In this document: positions 55,982 to 64,000 of the stretch, in pieces
How the letters are laid out: every line of letters starts with the position of its first letter
How positions within the stretch are numbered: the first letter of the stretch is position 1
From: Sphingomonas sp. So64.6b
Lineage (GTDB): Bacteria > Pseudomonadota > Alphaproteobacteria > Sphingomonadales > Sphingomonadaceae
Assembly: GCF_014171475.1 (NCBI RefSeq)
Contig: NZ_CP048817.1
Location: 1,674,001 to 1,738,000 of the forward strand
Direction of reading: 5' to 3'
Length of the DNA: 64,000 nucleotides
Position numbers and translations under genes: made by a program
Notes under the pieces: model-generated
What the model was told of the DNA's origin: nothing
The model's database searches: none
The model's input: only the letters and a program-made list of their open reading frames with translations

Positions 55982-57982
55982 TTAGGTTCGGCCCGCCATC
56001 AAATTCAGCAGTGCGTCGACATCGACCGGCTCCGAACAGAGAAAGCCCTGATAATATTGGCACCCTTCCTTGGCCAGAAGGTCGAGTTGCTCGGTCGTCT
56101 CCACGCCTTCGGCGATCACCGACAGGCCAAGTGACCGCGCCATGTCGATCACCCCGCGCACCACCACCCGGTCGCGCGCGGTGCCGGCGATGTCCTGGGC
56201 GAGTTTCTTGTCGATCTTGAGATAATCGAGCGGCAGCGATTTGAGATAGGCAAGGCTCGAATAGCCCGTGCCGAAATCGTCGATCGCGATGCGGCATCCC
56301 GCGCTGCGCAAGGTTGCGAGCAGCGTCGATGCGACACCGAGATCCTCGATCAAGCCGCTTTCGGTGATCTCCAGCGTAAGTCGCTTGCGCGGAAAACCGC
56401 TCGCGTCGATCCGGTCGAGGAACAGGTCGGCAAAGCCCGGTCGAGCGATATCGCCGGCGGTCAGGTTAAGCGAGAGGCGTAATCCGGCCAGCGCAGCAGG
56501 CCAGGCCGCGGCACGCGCCATGACAATGCGTTGAATATGGTCCGACAGCCCGATCTCCAGGTCGGCCCGGGCGGCCGCCGCGAACAACGCGTCGGCCCCG
56601 ATCGTACCGAGCACCGCATGGTCCCAGCGCGCCAACGCCTCGACCCCGACGATTTCACCGGTCGAAACGGACACCTGTGGCTGAAACAGGATGTCGATAT
56701 CGCCCTGCTCGATCGCCTGGCGCAGTTGTGACGCGAGGCGGTCGATTGGTGCATCGCTCTCGCCGGCTTCGGCAACACGCACCGTCGCGCTGTCCGATGC
56801 CTTGGCGTCGGCCAGCGCTTCACTCGCCCGGCGCAGCAGCTTGGCGGCATCATCTTCCGCGCTACGCTCGGCCATGCCGATCCGGCAGCCCAGCACGACG
56901 ATCGATTCGCCGACTACGAAGGGCCGTGCGAGCGCGCCGGCGATATGTTCGACCGCCAGATCGATCCGCTCGCGCGGCGCCGCGGTCGCGATAAGATATT
57001 CCGAGCCGCCCATTCGCGCGACAAGCGCGCCGCGTTCGAGCGTTTCGCGCGCGACCTCCTCGATCCGGCGATGCGCGCCGCGCAACAGGCCGTCGCCCGC
57101 CGACCGTCCATAAGCGGTGTTGACGATCCCGAAGCGGTTGAGCGCGACCAGGATGACGGTCAGCGACCCATCCGCGGCGCCCTGCTCCGATCGCGCAAGG
57201 CGACGCTCGATCCAGCGCCGCGCGCCGCCCGCATCGCGCGACAGCGCCAGCGCATCGCGCATCGCCGCGACCGAATCCGGTGCGCTGCCGAGCGGCTCGA
57301 CCAGTGCATCGATCCGCCCGCCCTTCTCGTCGAGTTGCAGGTGTTGAACGACACGACCAACATTGGTCAGGTCGTGCGCGAATGCGGTGGTGTGGCGCGC
57401 GCCCGCAAGGCGGCGCAGCGCGGCAATCGCAGCACGGCGCTCCAGCTTGTCGAGCTTGCGCAACAAGGTGCGCGGCGAAGGCTCTTCGTCGAGATCAAGC
57501 AATCGCGCCAAGCCGGGAGTCAGCAGGATTGCCCGGCTGCGCAAGTCGAGCCGCCAGCCAAGCGGGTCGGCGGGGCCGCTTGCCTGCCATTCGCCCGCCA
57601 TGCGGTCGGCGTGACGCGCGGCAAAGCGCAGCGCCTGGACGAATTCCGCCTCGCTGAACGGACTGGCGAGAAAATGCGTGGCGCCAGCATCGTAAAAGCG
57701 CCCGATCGCATCGATATCACCGCGCGATACAAGGGCGAGCATTGCCCCGCCGTTCGATCCGATCGCCCCACCCAGTGCCGCCGTCGCTTCGAGCCCCTCG
57801 GCTAGCGAACCACGCGCATCGATCACCGCGACCGGTGCGCCACTGCCAAGGAAACGCCGCTCCGCGCCTTCGACACGACGCGCAGCGACGACATGCCAGC
57901 CGGCATCTGCGGCGATCGCGGCGAGTTCGTCCCGCTGACGGAACGAGAGGATATAAAGCGGGGCCAAACTCGCTTCAGTCAC
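55982..57982 (-). CDS. GGDEF/EAL protein with degenerate GGDEF site
   Basis: GTG 57982 is preferred to GTG 58024, whose first codons derive from a repeat unit; GGGGGG precedes it. The 666-residue protein has a receiver-like N-domain (residues about 1-120; no phospho-Asp motif), a middle domain, a GGDEF domain reading MGGSEY at the active site, so probably inactive, and an intact EAL domain (VEALARW, LEITESG, DDFGTGYSSL, KIDKKL, EGVET). Likely a c-di-GMP phosphodiesterase controlled by its N-terminal part. Confidence 0.92.
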   Translation of the reverse strand: MTEASLAPLYILSFRQRDELAAIAADAGWHVVAARRVEGAERRFLGSGAPVAVIDARGSLAEGLEATAALGGAIGSNGGAMLALVSRGDIDAIGRFYDAGATHFLASPFSEAEFVQALRFAARHADRMAGEWQASGPADPLGWRLDLRSRAILLTPGLARLLDLDEEPSPRTLLRKLDKLERRAAIAALRRLAGARHTTAFAHDLTNVGRVVQHLQLDEKGGRIDALVEPLGSAPDSVAAMRDALALSRDAGGARRWIERRLARSEQGAADGSLTVILVALNRFGIVNTAYGRSAGDGLLRGAHRRIEEVARETLERGALVARMGGSEYLIATAAPRERIDLAVEHIAGALARPFVVGESIVVLGCRIGMAERSAEDDAAKLLRRASEALADAKASDSATVRVAEAGESDAPIDRLASQLRQAIEQGDIDILFQPQVSVSTGEIVGVEALARWDHAVLGTIGADALFAAAARADLEIGLSDHIQRIVMARAAAWPAALAGLRLSLNLTAGDIARPGFADLFLDRIDASGFPRKRLTLEITESGLIEDLGVASTLLATLRSAGCRIAIDDFGTGYSSLAYLKSLPLDYLKIDKKLAQDIAGTARDRVVVRGVIDMARSLGLSVIAEGVETTEQLDLLAKEGCQYYQGFLCSEPVDVDALLNLMAGRT

Positions 57983-58154
57983 AGAACTCGCATCCCCCCG
58001 CCCATCCCGAGCCCGTCGAAGCACTAGCTTGGCTCTTTCCGACGTTTACGACCGAAGAACAAGGCTTGCCCGGCGTTGGTCCGAACATGGTCTTCGAGCG
58101 GACGCAACGTCGAACACTCTTGTTACCGACCCGACGAAAGCCTAGCTCTCACTC

Positions 58155-59165
58155 ATGACATGCGCGCCAGCCCTGATCGACCGCCACGGCCGCACGATCC
58201 GCTATCTGCGCATCTCGGTCACCGATCGATGCGACCTGCGCTGCCGTTATTGCATGGCCGAGCAGATGGTTTTTCTGCCCAAAGCGGCGCTGCTCAGCCT
58301 CGATGAGATCGCGATCATTGCCGAACGCTTCATCGCGCGCGGTATCGACAAGATCCGGCTGACCGGCGGAGAACCGCTGGTGCGGCGCGATGTCGGCGAT
58401 CTGGTCAAGCGCCTCGGGCGGCATGTCGGTGCCAAGGGACCAGGGGGGCACCTGAACGAGCTGACCATGACGACCAATGGCAACCGGCTCGCCGAGCACG
58501 CCAATACGCTGGTCGATGCCGGCATGCGCCGTATCAATGTCAGCCTCGACAGTCGCGACCCCGACCTGTTCCGCCACATCACGCGCCACGGCGATGTCGC
58601 CCGTGTGATCGGGGGCATCTTCGCCGCGCGCGATGCCGGCCTTGCGGTCAAGATCAACATGGTCGCGCTGAAGGGCTGGAACGAGGGCGAGATCGCGCCG
58701 ATGCTCGCCTGGTGCCGTGACGAAGGCCTTGATCTGACGCTAATCGAAACGATGCCGCTCGGCGCGGTGGATGAGGACCGCACCGACCGTTTCCTGCCAT
58801 TGACTGCGGTGATGGACGATCTGCAGGCGCAATTTCCACTGATCCGCGATGCCCATAACAGTGGCGGTCCCGCACGCTATTGGCGGATTGCCGACACCGA
58901 TACGCGGCTTGGGCTTATCTCACCGCTCACCGCCAATTTCTGCGACACGTGCAACCGCGTCCGCCTGACCACCGAGGGTGTACTTTATACCTGCCTTGGC
59001 CATGACGATCAGGTCGACCTGAAGGCGATCCTGCGCGCACAAGGCGTGGATGGTCTCGACGCGGCGCTCGACGCCGCGTTGCTGACCAAGCCCGCGCGGC
59101 ATGATTTCGACATCGCCGCCGCCAGCCCGGCAGTGGCGCGGCATATGAGCGTTACCGGCGGATGA
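58155..59165 (+). CDS. moaA: GTP 3',8-cyclase
   Basis: MoaA, with MoaC, makes cyclic pyranopterin monophosphate, the first step to molybdenum cofactor. Radical-SAM cluster C26-x3-C30-x2-C33 (CDLRCRYC), RLTGGEPLVRRD, and the C-terminal cluster NFCDTCNRVRLT with a third Cys in YTCLG. The chain ends in Gly-Gly (VTGG), the conserved MoaA tail needed for activity. 336 residues. Overlaps the NAD kinase start by 4 bp. Confidence 0.97.
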   Translation: MTCAPALIDRHGRTIRYLRISVTDRCDLRCRYCMAEQMVFLPKAALLSLDEIAIIAERFIARGIDKIRLTGGEPLVRRDVGDLVKRLGRHVGAKGPGGHLNELTMTTNGNRLAEHANTLVDAGMRRINVSLDSRDPDLFRHITRHGDVARVIGGIFAARDAGLAVKINMVALKGWNEGEIAPMLAWCRDEGLDLTLIETMPLGAVDEDRTDRFLPLTAVMDDLQAQFPLIRDAHNSGGPARYWRIADTDTRLGLISPLTANFCDTCNRVRLTTEGVLYTCLGHDDQVDLKAILRAQGVDGLDAALDAALLTKPARHDFDIAAASPAVARHMSVTGG

Positions 59166-59941
59166 GCGATCCGCAACGGCGCGCGCTGGTCGCCTCGCCT
59201 ACGCCACCGGCTCAAAAAGCCGCCAAGGAGCTGGCCGACGCGCACGACTGGGTCCATCCCGAGGATGCAGACCTGATCGTCGCGCTCGGCGGCGATGGTT
59301 TCATGTTGCAGACGCTTCATGCCATGCTCGAACGGCGCAAGCCGATCGTGCCGGTATTCGGCATGAACCTGGGCACGGTCGGCTTCCTGATGAACGAATG
59401 GCGGCGCCACGGTCTCGACGAACGGCTCGCGCGGACCAAGCCGTTCAAGGTCACGCCGCTGGCGATGACCGCCGTCACGGTCGGCGGCGATACCTATTCG
59501 CTGCCCGCGATCAATGAAGTCTCGCTGTTGCGCGAAACGCGCCAGACAGCAAAGCTGGAGATCACGCTCAACGACCGCGTCGTCATGCCCGAACTGGCCT
59601 GTGACGGTGTATTGGTCGCCACACCGGCAGGGTCGACGGCATATAATTTCTCGGCACAAGGCCCGATCCTGCCACTTGGCTCCAGCCTGCTCGCGCTGAC
59701 GCCGATCAGCCCGTTCCGGCCGCGGCGCTGGCGCGGCGCGATCCTGCCCGACAAGGCGCGGATCAGCATCAAGGTGCTCGAGCCCGCCAAACGCCCGGTC
59801 AGTGCGGTCGGCGACCAGCGCGAAGTGCGCGACGTCGCCCGCGTCGACATCATTATCGACCGCTCGCGCGAACTCACTTTGTTGTTCGATCCCGAACATG
59901 CGCTCGACGATCGCATCACGATGGAGCAATTCGCGGCTTGA
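59162..59941 (+). CDS. nadK: NAD kinase
   Basis: NadK phosphorylates NAD to NADP. The conserved DLIVALGGDGFMLQTLH carries the catalytic Asp; GMNLGTVGFLMNE, INEVSLLR and ACDGVLVATPAGSTAYNFSAQGPIL complete the family pattern. 259 residues. Its ATG overlaps moaA's stop. Confidence 0.96.
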   Translation: MSDPQRRALVASPTPPAQKAAKELADAHDWVHPEDADLIVALGGDGFMLQTLHAMLERRKPIVPVFGMNLGTVGFLMNEWRRHGLDERLARTKPFKVTPLAMTAVTVGGDTYSLPAINEVSLLRETRQTAKLEITLNDRVVMPELACDGVLVATPAGSTAYNFSAQGPILPLGSSLLALTPISPFRPRRWRGAILPDKARISIKVLEPAKRPVSAVGDQREVRDVARVDIIIDRSRELTLLFDPEHALDDRITMEQFAA

Positions 59942-59946
59942 AGCCC

Positions 59947-59974
59947 TTGCATCCTCATTTCAGCCGGTTATAGA
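59947..59974 (+). promoter_or_regulatory. Promoter of tRNA-Asn
   Basis: TTGCAT (59947-59952) and TATAGA (59969-59974), 16 bases apart, lie 16 bases before the tRNA 5' end, fitting sigma-70 spacing. Confidence 0.5.
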
Positions 59975-59990
59975 GCCCGCCACGACATAT

Positions 59991-60065
59991 TCCCTGATAG
60001 CTCAGCGGTAGAGCTCTCGACTGTTAATCGAGTGGTCGTAGGTTCGAATCCTACTCAGGGAGCCA
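59991..60065 (+). tRNA. tRNA-Asn (GTT anticodon)
   Basis: The acceptor arms TCCCTGA (59991-59997) and TCAGGGA (60055-60061) pair fully; the anticodon stem CTCGA/TCGAG encloses CTGTTAA with the anticodon GTT (Asn). The T-arm is GTAGG-TTCGAAT-CCTAC. The CCA tail is encoded (60063-60065). A 7-base inverted repeat (CCGCGGA / TCCGCGG, 60074-60103) follows and may help end transcription. Confidence 0.97.
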
Positions 60066-60321
60066 GTCACAGCCCGCGGAAATCGCTGATCTGCCGTCCG
60101 CGGCGGATCAGGCGGAATCGTCGTGATCATACGCCCCCTTATATTCCGCCGGACTTCGATCGAGCGCTTCTCGATTTGCCGGCGCACCCGGATGGCAAAC
60201 CGGGCCTGAGCCATGCTGCTTGACCGTTCGAAGGCCGGGGCGCATTGTATCCTACCGAAACAATGGCCGAAGGCCGGAGCCGGTACCGCTCAATCGCGCG
60301 GGCCAAAATGGGAGGGGCATG

Positions 60322-61248
60322 ATGATGAGCGCCGTCGAACATTTTTCGACCCGGCTGGTGCCGCCCCAGGAGCGGCAATTGTTCTGGCGGGGGGTCGTCG
60401 CGGATACCTTTCCCGGCATGACCGCCTATGCGTCCGAGGGCATCAGGGCAGACCTTGATCGATGGTCGCTTGGTGACGTGGGGCTCGCCCGCGCCCAAAG
60501 CGGGAGGGCTCATATCAGCCGGATCGCGATCGGCAACGAGGCGAACAACCTGATCTTCCACCTCCAGCGCCGCGGACGGACCACGCTGGTCCATGGCGAC
60601 GAGACGATAACGGCCGGTGTCGGCGATATCATCATCGCGGACGATGCCAGGCCGTATTCAGTCGAGATTTCGGAGTTCAACGACTGCCTCATCCTCCAGG
60701 TGCCGGCGGCATTGCTTGGTCCGGAGATCACGCGGTTCGATCTGCACGGCCGGCTATTGTCCGTGAACGATCCGAATGTGGCCTTTCTCAATCACCTGCT
60801 GCTCGGTTTATGGGGTCAGCGCGAAATGTTCGACCGGATCGATGATGGCATTGGCGGCCTGCTGGCGGACGCCGCGCGGATCGCCTGTGGCCGGAGCGGA
60901 CCACGAACGATGAAATGCGCGGATGCCTCGCCGGTCGAATTTGCACTGCGCAATCTGGGCGATCCGGCGCTCGGCACCGCGATGATCTGCGACGCGACCG
61001 GCTTGTCCGCGCGTGCCGTGCAGAAAGCGTTCGTTCGCAAGGCGGCACTTACCCCGACCGCCTTCATCACCACCCGCCGCCTTGCGCGCGCGGCCGACCT
61101 GCTGGCCTGTCCGGACGGGCGGAGCGTCACCGACATCGCCTTTGAGGTGGGATTCAACGATTCAGCCTTTTTCAGCCGTTGTTTCCGGCGAAGCTATGGC
61201 GTCACACCGAGCCAGTGGCGCGCGCGATCCCCCGGCGGGCGAGCCTAA
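60322..61248 (+). CDS. AraC-family transcriptional regulator
   Basis: Three ATG codons in a row follow GGAGGGG; 60322 has the best spacing and gives 308 residues. The N-terminal 180 residues (AHISRIAIGNEANNLIFHLQRRG, GVGDIIIADDARPYSVEISEF) fit the AraC-binding-2 type sensor domain; the C-terminal HTH reads TAMICDATGLSARAVQKAFVRKAALTP and SVTDIAFEVGFNDSAFFSRCFRRSYGVTPSQW. It lies just before the TonB-dependent receptor and may activate it. Confidence 0.92.
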   Translation: MMSAVEHFSTRLVPPQERQLFWRGVVADTFPGMTAYASEGIRADLDRWSLGDVGLARAQSGRAHISRIAIGNEANNLIFHLQRRGRTTLVHGDETITAGVGDIIIADDARPYSVEISEFNDCLILQVPAALLGPEITRFDLHGRLLSVNDPNVAFLNHLLLGLWGQREMFDRIDDGIGGLLADAARIACGRSGPRTMKCADASPVEFALRNLGDPALGTAMICDATGLSARAVQKAFVRKAALTPTAFITTRRLARAADLLACPDGRSVTDIAFEVGFNDSAFFSRCFRRSYGVTPSQWRARSPGGRA

Positions 61249-61285
61249 GGGTCCAGACCCTAAACGGTGCGGTACCAGTTCGTTT

Positions 61286-61300
61286 CTGTCCATCGGACAG
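61286..61300. promoter_or_regulatory. Palindrome upstream of the TonB-dependent receptor
   Basis: CTGTCC-ATC-GGACAG, a perfect palindrome, sits 92 bases before the receptor ATG, flanked by GTTCGTT on both sides. The TGTCC/GGACA arms match the dyads at 30273-30309. Confidence 0.55.
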
Positions 61301-61391
61301 GTTCGTTCCAATCCAAGACCCATCTGGATTTCACGCCTACATTCAAAGTTCGACCGCCGGGACAGGCGCGCGTTTTTTTGGGGATGGGTTC

Positions 61392-64000
61392 ATGAATAGA
61401 TCAGCTGCGGCACTGCTGCTCACGACAACGGCATTGATCGCTTTTCCGGCAATGGCTCAGGATGCCACGCAGGCTGCGCCCCAGGCCGCAGCGGCAGCCG
61501 CGCCGGAACCTGCCGACGATACTCAAGGGGGTATCGGCGACATTGTGGTGACGGCGCAGAAGCGTGCGGAAAATGTCCAAGACGTGCCGATCGCCATCTC
61601 CGCCTTCACTTCGGAAGCGCTGCAGGAGCGCGCGGTCGGCAGCGTCGCCCAGCTTTCCGCGATCGCTCCCAATGTGAACCTCGATGCGGGCACGCCCTTT
61701 TCCGGATCGACCGCCGTACTTTCGGCCTATATCCGAGGCATCGGCTCGGACGATTTCGCGTTCAACATCGATCCCGGCGTCGGCATCTATCTTGACGGCG
61801 TCTATCTCGCCCGCACCGTCGGCGCGAACCAGGATCTGCTGGATGTGGAGCGAGTCGAGATCCTGAAAGGACCGCAGGGCACGCTGTTCGGGCGGAACAC
61901 GATCGGCGGCGCCATCTCCATCGTCACGCGCGACCCAGGCGATGTTTTCAAGGTCACCGGCGATGTGACCACGGGCAGCTTCAGCCTGCTTCAGGCGCGC
62001 GGCTCGGTTGACCTGCCGATCACGGACAGCCTGAAATCGTCCTTCACCTTCGGGGTCAAGAGCCGCGACGGCTTTCTCGAGCGCGTCCCCTACCCTGACG
62101 AGCGCGCCAATAACGCGCCCTCCTTCACGGCTTTTTCCGCCGCCGGCTATGACAGCGCGAAGCGTGAGGGAGCGAACGAGAACTGGAACCTGCGGGGCAA
62201 GCTGAAATGGAACGACGGCGGGCCGCTCAAGGTCACGCTGTCGGGCGATTACAGCAAGGACAATGGCACATCGGCGAACACGCTGCTGGGAACGACCGAG
62301 ATGGTGCCGGGGAATTTCGCCGGCACCTCCAACTTGCCCGGAACCGCGTTCGATCCGACGGGAACGACCGGATTTCTGTTCGCGGGCCTGTATAATTTCT
62401 GCATCGGCAGCACCACGGCGCAGATTGCCGCGCGTAATGCCGCGGCGCTGTGCGGGGTCGCGGGGACGCAATTTAATCCGCAATTCCAGCTGCCCAGCTA
62501 TGCCAGTGTCAATGTCGATGGCAATCCGGCCAATGATCGCCTGCCATGGGATGGCCGCTACGTCACCGGCGACCCGGACCGCAGCTATGCGACCGGCAAC
62601 AGCTATTCCAGCCTCAAGTCCTGGGGCCTGAGCGGCGTGGTCGATTTCGACCTGTCGGACAATGTCTCGCTGAAGTCGATCACCGCCTATCGCGAGCTGC
62701 ACTGGAACGCCGGGCTAGACGCGGATGGTTCGCCGCTCAACTTCCTGCAATTGAGCTTCACGATGAACCAGTGGCAATTCAGCCAGGAGCTGCAGTTGCT
62801 CGGCAAGGCGCTGGACAGTAAGCTGAACTATGTCCTGGGCGCTTATTATTTCAAGGAAGCGGGCGACCTTCACGATTATGTGACGTTCGCGGAAGGCTTG
62901 GTCCAGGTCGATGGCCCCAATCAGCTGAAAACCGACAATTACGCGTTTTTCGGCCAAGTGGATTATCGGCCGATCGACCTGATCGGGATCACTCTGGGCG
63001 GGCGTTACACGCGCGAGCAGAAGGAGTTCGAAGGCGGCCAGCAGGAACTGAACGGGTTCAACTACAAGCTGTTCGGCTGCTCTGACCCGAACGGCAACAT
63101 CACGCCGAACGGCCCCTTCCCGCTCGCCCCGATCCCGTGCAGCGTGGGCCTGTCATTCCCCGATCCGACCAATCCGGTGCGTGTCTATACGCCCGGCATC
63201 AACCAGAAGAAGTTCACCAACTTCTCGCCCAAGGTCGGCATTCAGCTTCATCCCAACGACGATGTCATGATCTATGGCAGCTGGTCGAAGGGCTACAAGA
63301 CCGGCGGCTGGACCACGCGATTGACCAACCCGCAAGGCAAAGTCGCTCCCGATTTCGACGAGGAAAAGGCAACCACCTGGGAAGCCGGCATCAAATCGAC
63401 GCTGATCGCGCGCCGCCTGCAGCTCAACCTCGCGGCCTTTTCGACTACCTACAAGAACATCCAGTTGAATATTCAGATCGGCACATCGCCGACCATCGAC
63501 AATGCCGGCGATGCGCTGATCCGCGGTTTCGAACTTGAGATGGTCGCCGCGCCGATCAACGGCCTGACGCTCAACGGCTCGATCGGGTATATCGATGCCC
63601 ATTATACGTCGGTGGCCGCGGCGACCGCAGCCGTGGGCGGGGCCAATGCCCTCCAGGCCGGTACGCTGGTGGGCGAGGATTTGCCCAAGACACCGCACTG
63701 GAAGGTCAATCTCAGCCCGCGCTATGAGGCGAAGCTCGGCAATGGCGGTTCGGTCATCTTGCTTGCCGACTGGACCCATACGTCCGGCGCCTGGAACGAC
63801 ACGCAGCGCACCCTTCTGCTGGAGCGGGCGGCGAGCGATATCGTCAATGGCAGTGTCGGCTATCGTGCGCCCAATGGGAATTGGTCGTTCACGGTCGGCG
63901 GCACCAACCTCACCGACAAGCGCTATTTGACCTCGGGCGGATCCAACGTCGCGGCCGGCGCCATCTTCGGCACCTATAACCGCCCGCGCGAATGGTATGC
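61392..64000 (+). CDS. TonB-dependent outer-membrane receptor (last residues beyond window)
   Basis: ATG 61392 opens a signal peptide (MNRSAAALLLTTTALIAFPAMAQ), an Ala/Pro-rich spacer, then the TonB box region DIVVTAQKRAENVQDVPIAIS, a plug (IDPGVGIYLDGVYLARTVG, VERVEILKGPQGTLFGRNTIGGAISIVT) and a long barrel. It is open to the window edge (869 codons); FGTYNRPREWYA at the end is the usual near-C-terminal strand, so few residues are missing. Such receptors import siderophores, vitamins or glycans; substrate unknown. Preceded by an AraC gene. Confidence 0.95.
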   Translation, partial: MNRSAAALLLTTTALIAFPAMAQDATQAAPQAAAAAAPEPADDTQGGIGDIVVTAQKRAENVQDVPIAISAFTSEALQERAVGSVAQLSAIAPNVNLDAGTPFSGSTAVLSAYIRGIGSDDFAFNIDPGVGIYLDGVYLARTVGANQDLLDVERVEILKGPQGTLFGRNTIGGAISIVTRDPGDVFKVTGDVTTGSFSLLQARGSVDLPITDSLKSSFTFGVKSRDGFLERVPYPDERANNAPSFTAFSAAGYDSAKREGANENWNLRGKLKWNDGGPLKVTLSGDYSKDNGTSANTLLGTTEMVPGNFAGTSNLPGTAFDPTGTTGFLFAGLYNFCIGSTTAQIAARNAAALCGVAGTQFNPQFQLPSYASVNVDGNPANDRLPWDGRYVTGDPDRSYATGNSYSSLKSWGLSGVVDFDLSDNVSLKSITAYRELHWNAGLDADGSPLNFLQLSFTMNQWQFSQELQLLGKALDSKLNYVLGAYYFKEAGDLHDYVTFAEGLVQVDGPNQLKTDNYAFFGQVDYRPIDLIGITLGGRYTREQKEFEGGQQELNGFNYKLFGCSDPNGNITPNGPFPLAPIPCSVGLSFPDPTNPVRVYTPGINQKKFTNFSPKVGIQLHPNDDVMIYGSWSKGYKTGGWTTRLTNPQGKVAPDFDEEKATTWEAGIKSTLIARRLQLNLAAFSTTYKNIQLNIQIGTSPTIDNAGDALIRGFELEMVAAPINGLTLNGSIGYIDAHYTSVAAATAAVGGANALQAGTLVGEDLPKTPHWKVNLSPRYEAKLGNGGSVILLADWTHTSGAWNDTQRTLLLERAASDIVNGSVGYRAPNGNWSFTVGGTNLTDKRYLTSGGSNVAAGAIFGTYNRPREWY

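Noticed and set aside
58025..58154. Molybdenum-cofactor riboswitch before moaA
   Set aside because: The gap is short and I could not fold the sequence into the known Moco motif; it includes a repeat unit.

Overview
The window is chromosomal DNA from a GC-rich alphaproteobacterium, most likely a member of the Sphingomonadaceae (Sphingomonas-like). This is inferred from strong G/C third-position bias, a ChvI/ChvG - HprK - RapZ - EIIA - HPr cluster, a SurA/LptD/PdxA/RsmA chain, a TonB-dependent receptor with an AraC-type neighbour, and many short intergenic palindromic repeats. Most genes are packed housekeeping genes whose start and stop codons overlap by 4 bases.

Layout. 1-9 kb: cut-off APC permease, aspS, rnd, an I78-like lipoprotein, and a leftward operon (secreted DUF2066-like protein, Hda-like DnaA regulator, ppk1, ppx). 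10-14 kb: purM-purN, a YjbR-like protein, a membrane protein, GNAT acetyltransferase, ndk. 14-22 kb: holC/pepA leftward and lptD-surA-pdxA-rsmA rightward (outer-membrane assembly). 22-31 kb: TPR protein, RNA m5C methyltransferase, guaB, SPFH/NfeD pair, two DUF937-like proteins, a conserved hypothetical, pckA. 30-33 kb: AraC regulator and a two-lobed aspartyl protease with a PDZ domain.

33-42.7 kb is the accessory part. A complete AraC gene (33308-34165) is followed by about 3.7 kb holding a short CDF transporter, two small proteins and a PAS-GGDEF-EAL protein. A second, truncated copy of the araC 5' end and its promoter lies at 38062-38321, so the segment is bracketed by a direct repeat of about 260 bp. 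Beyond it lie a secreted HExxH protein, an AT-rich membrane-protein gene and a phage terminase pair with no other phage genes.

42.8-48 kb is an operon-like run of chvI-chvG-hprK-rapZ-EIIA-HPr plus a TrmH-type methyltransferase: envelope two-component signalling joined to a PTS without sugar permeases. 48-55 kb holds a META-domain protein, a candidate 29-residue protein, a peroxiredoxin-like/2OG-Fe(II) oxygenase fusion, rmuC, fhs with an apparent single-base frameshift near its start, and a divergent TetR/FAD-monooxygenase pair. 56-64 kb holds a second GGDEF/EAL protein with a degenerate GGDEF site, moaA, NAD kinase, tRNA-Asn, another AraC regulator and a TonB-dependent receptor that runs off the right edge.

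Positions come from reading the sequence and its open frames. Functions are family-level inferences from motifs; no database search was run.
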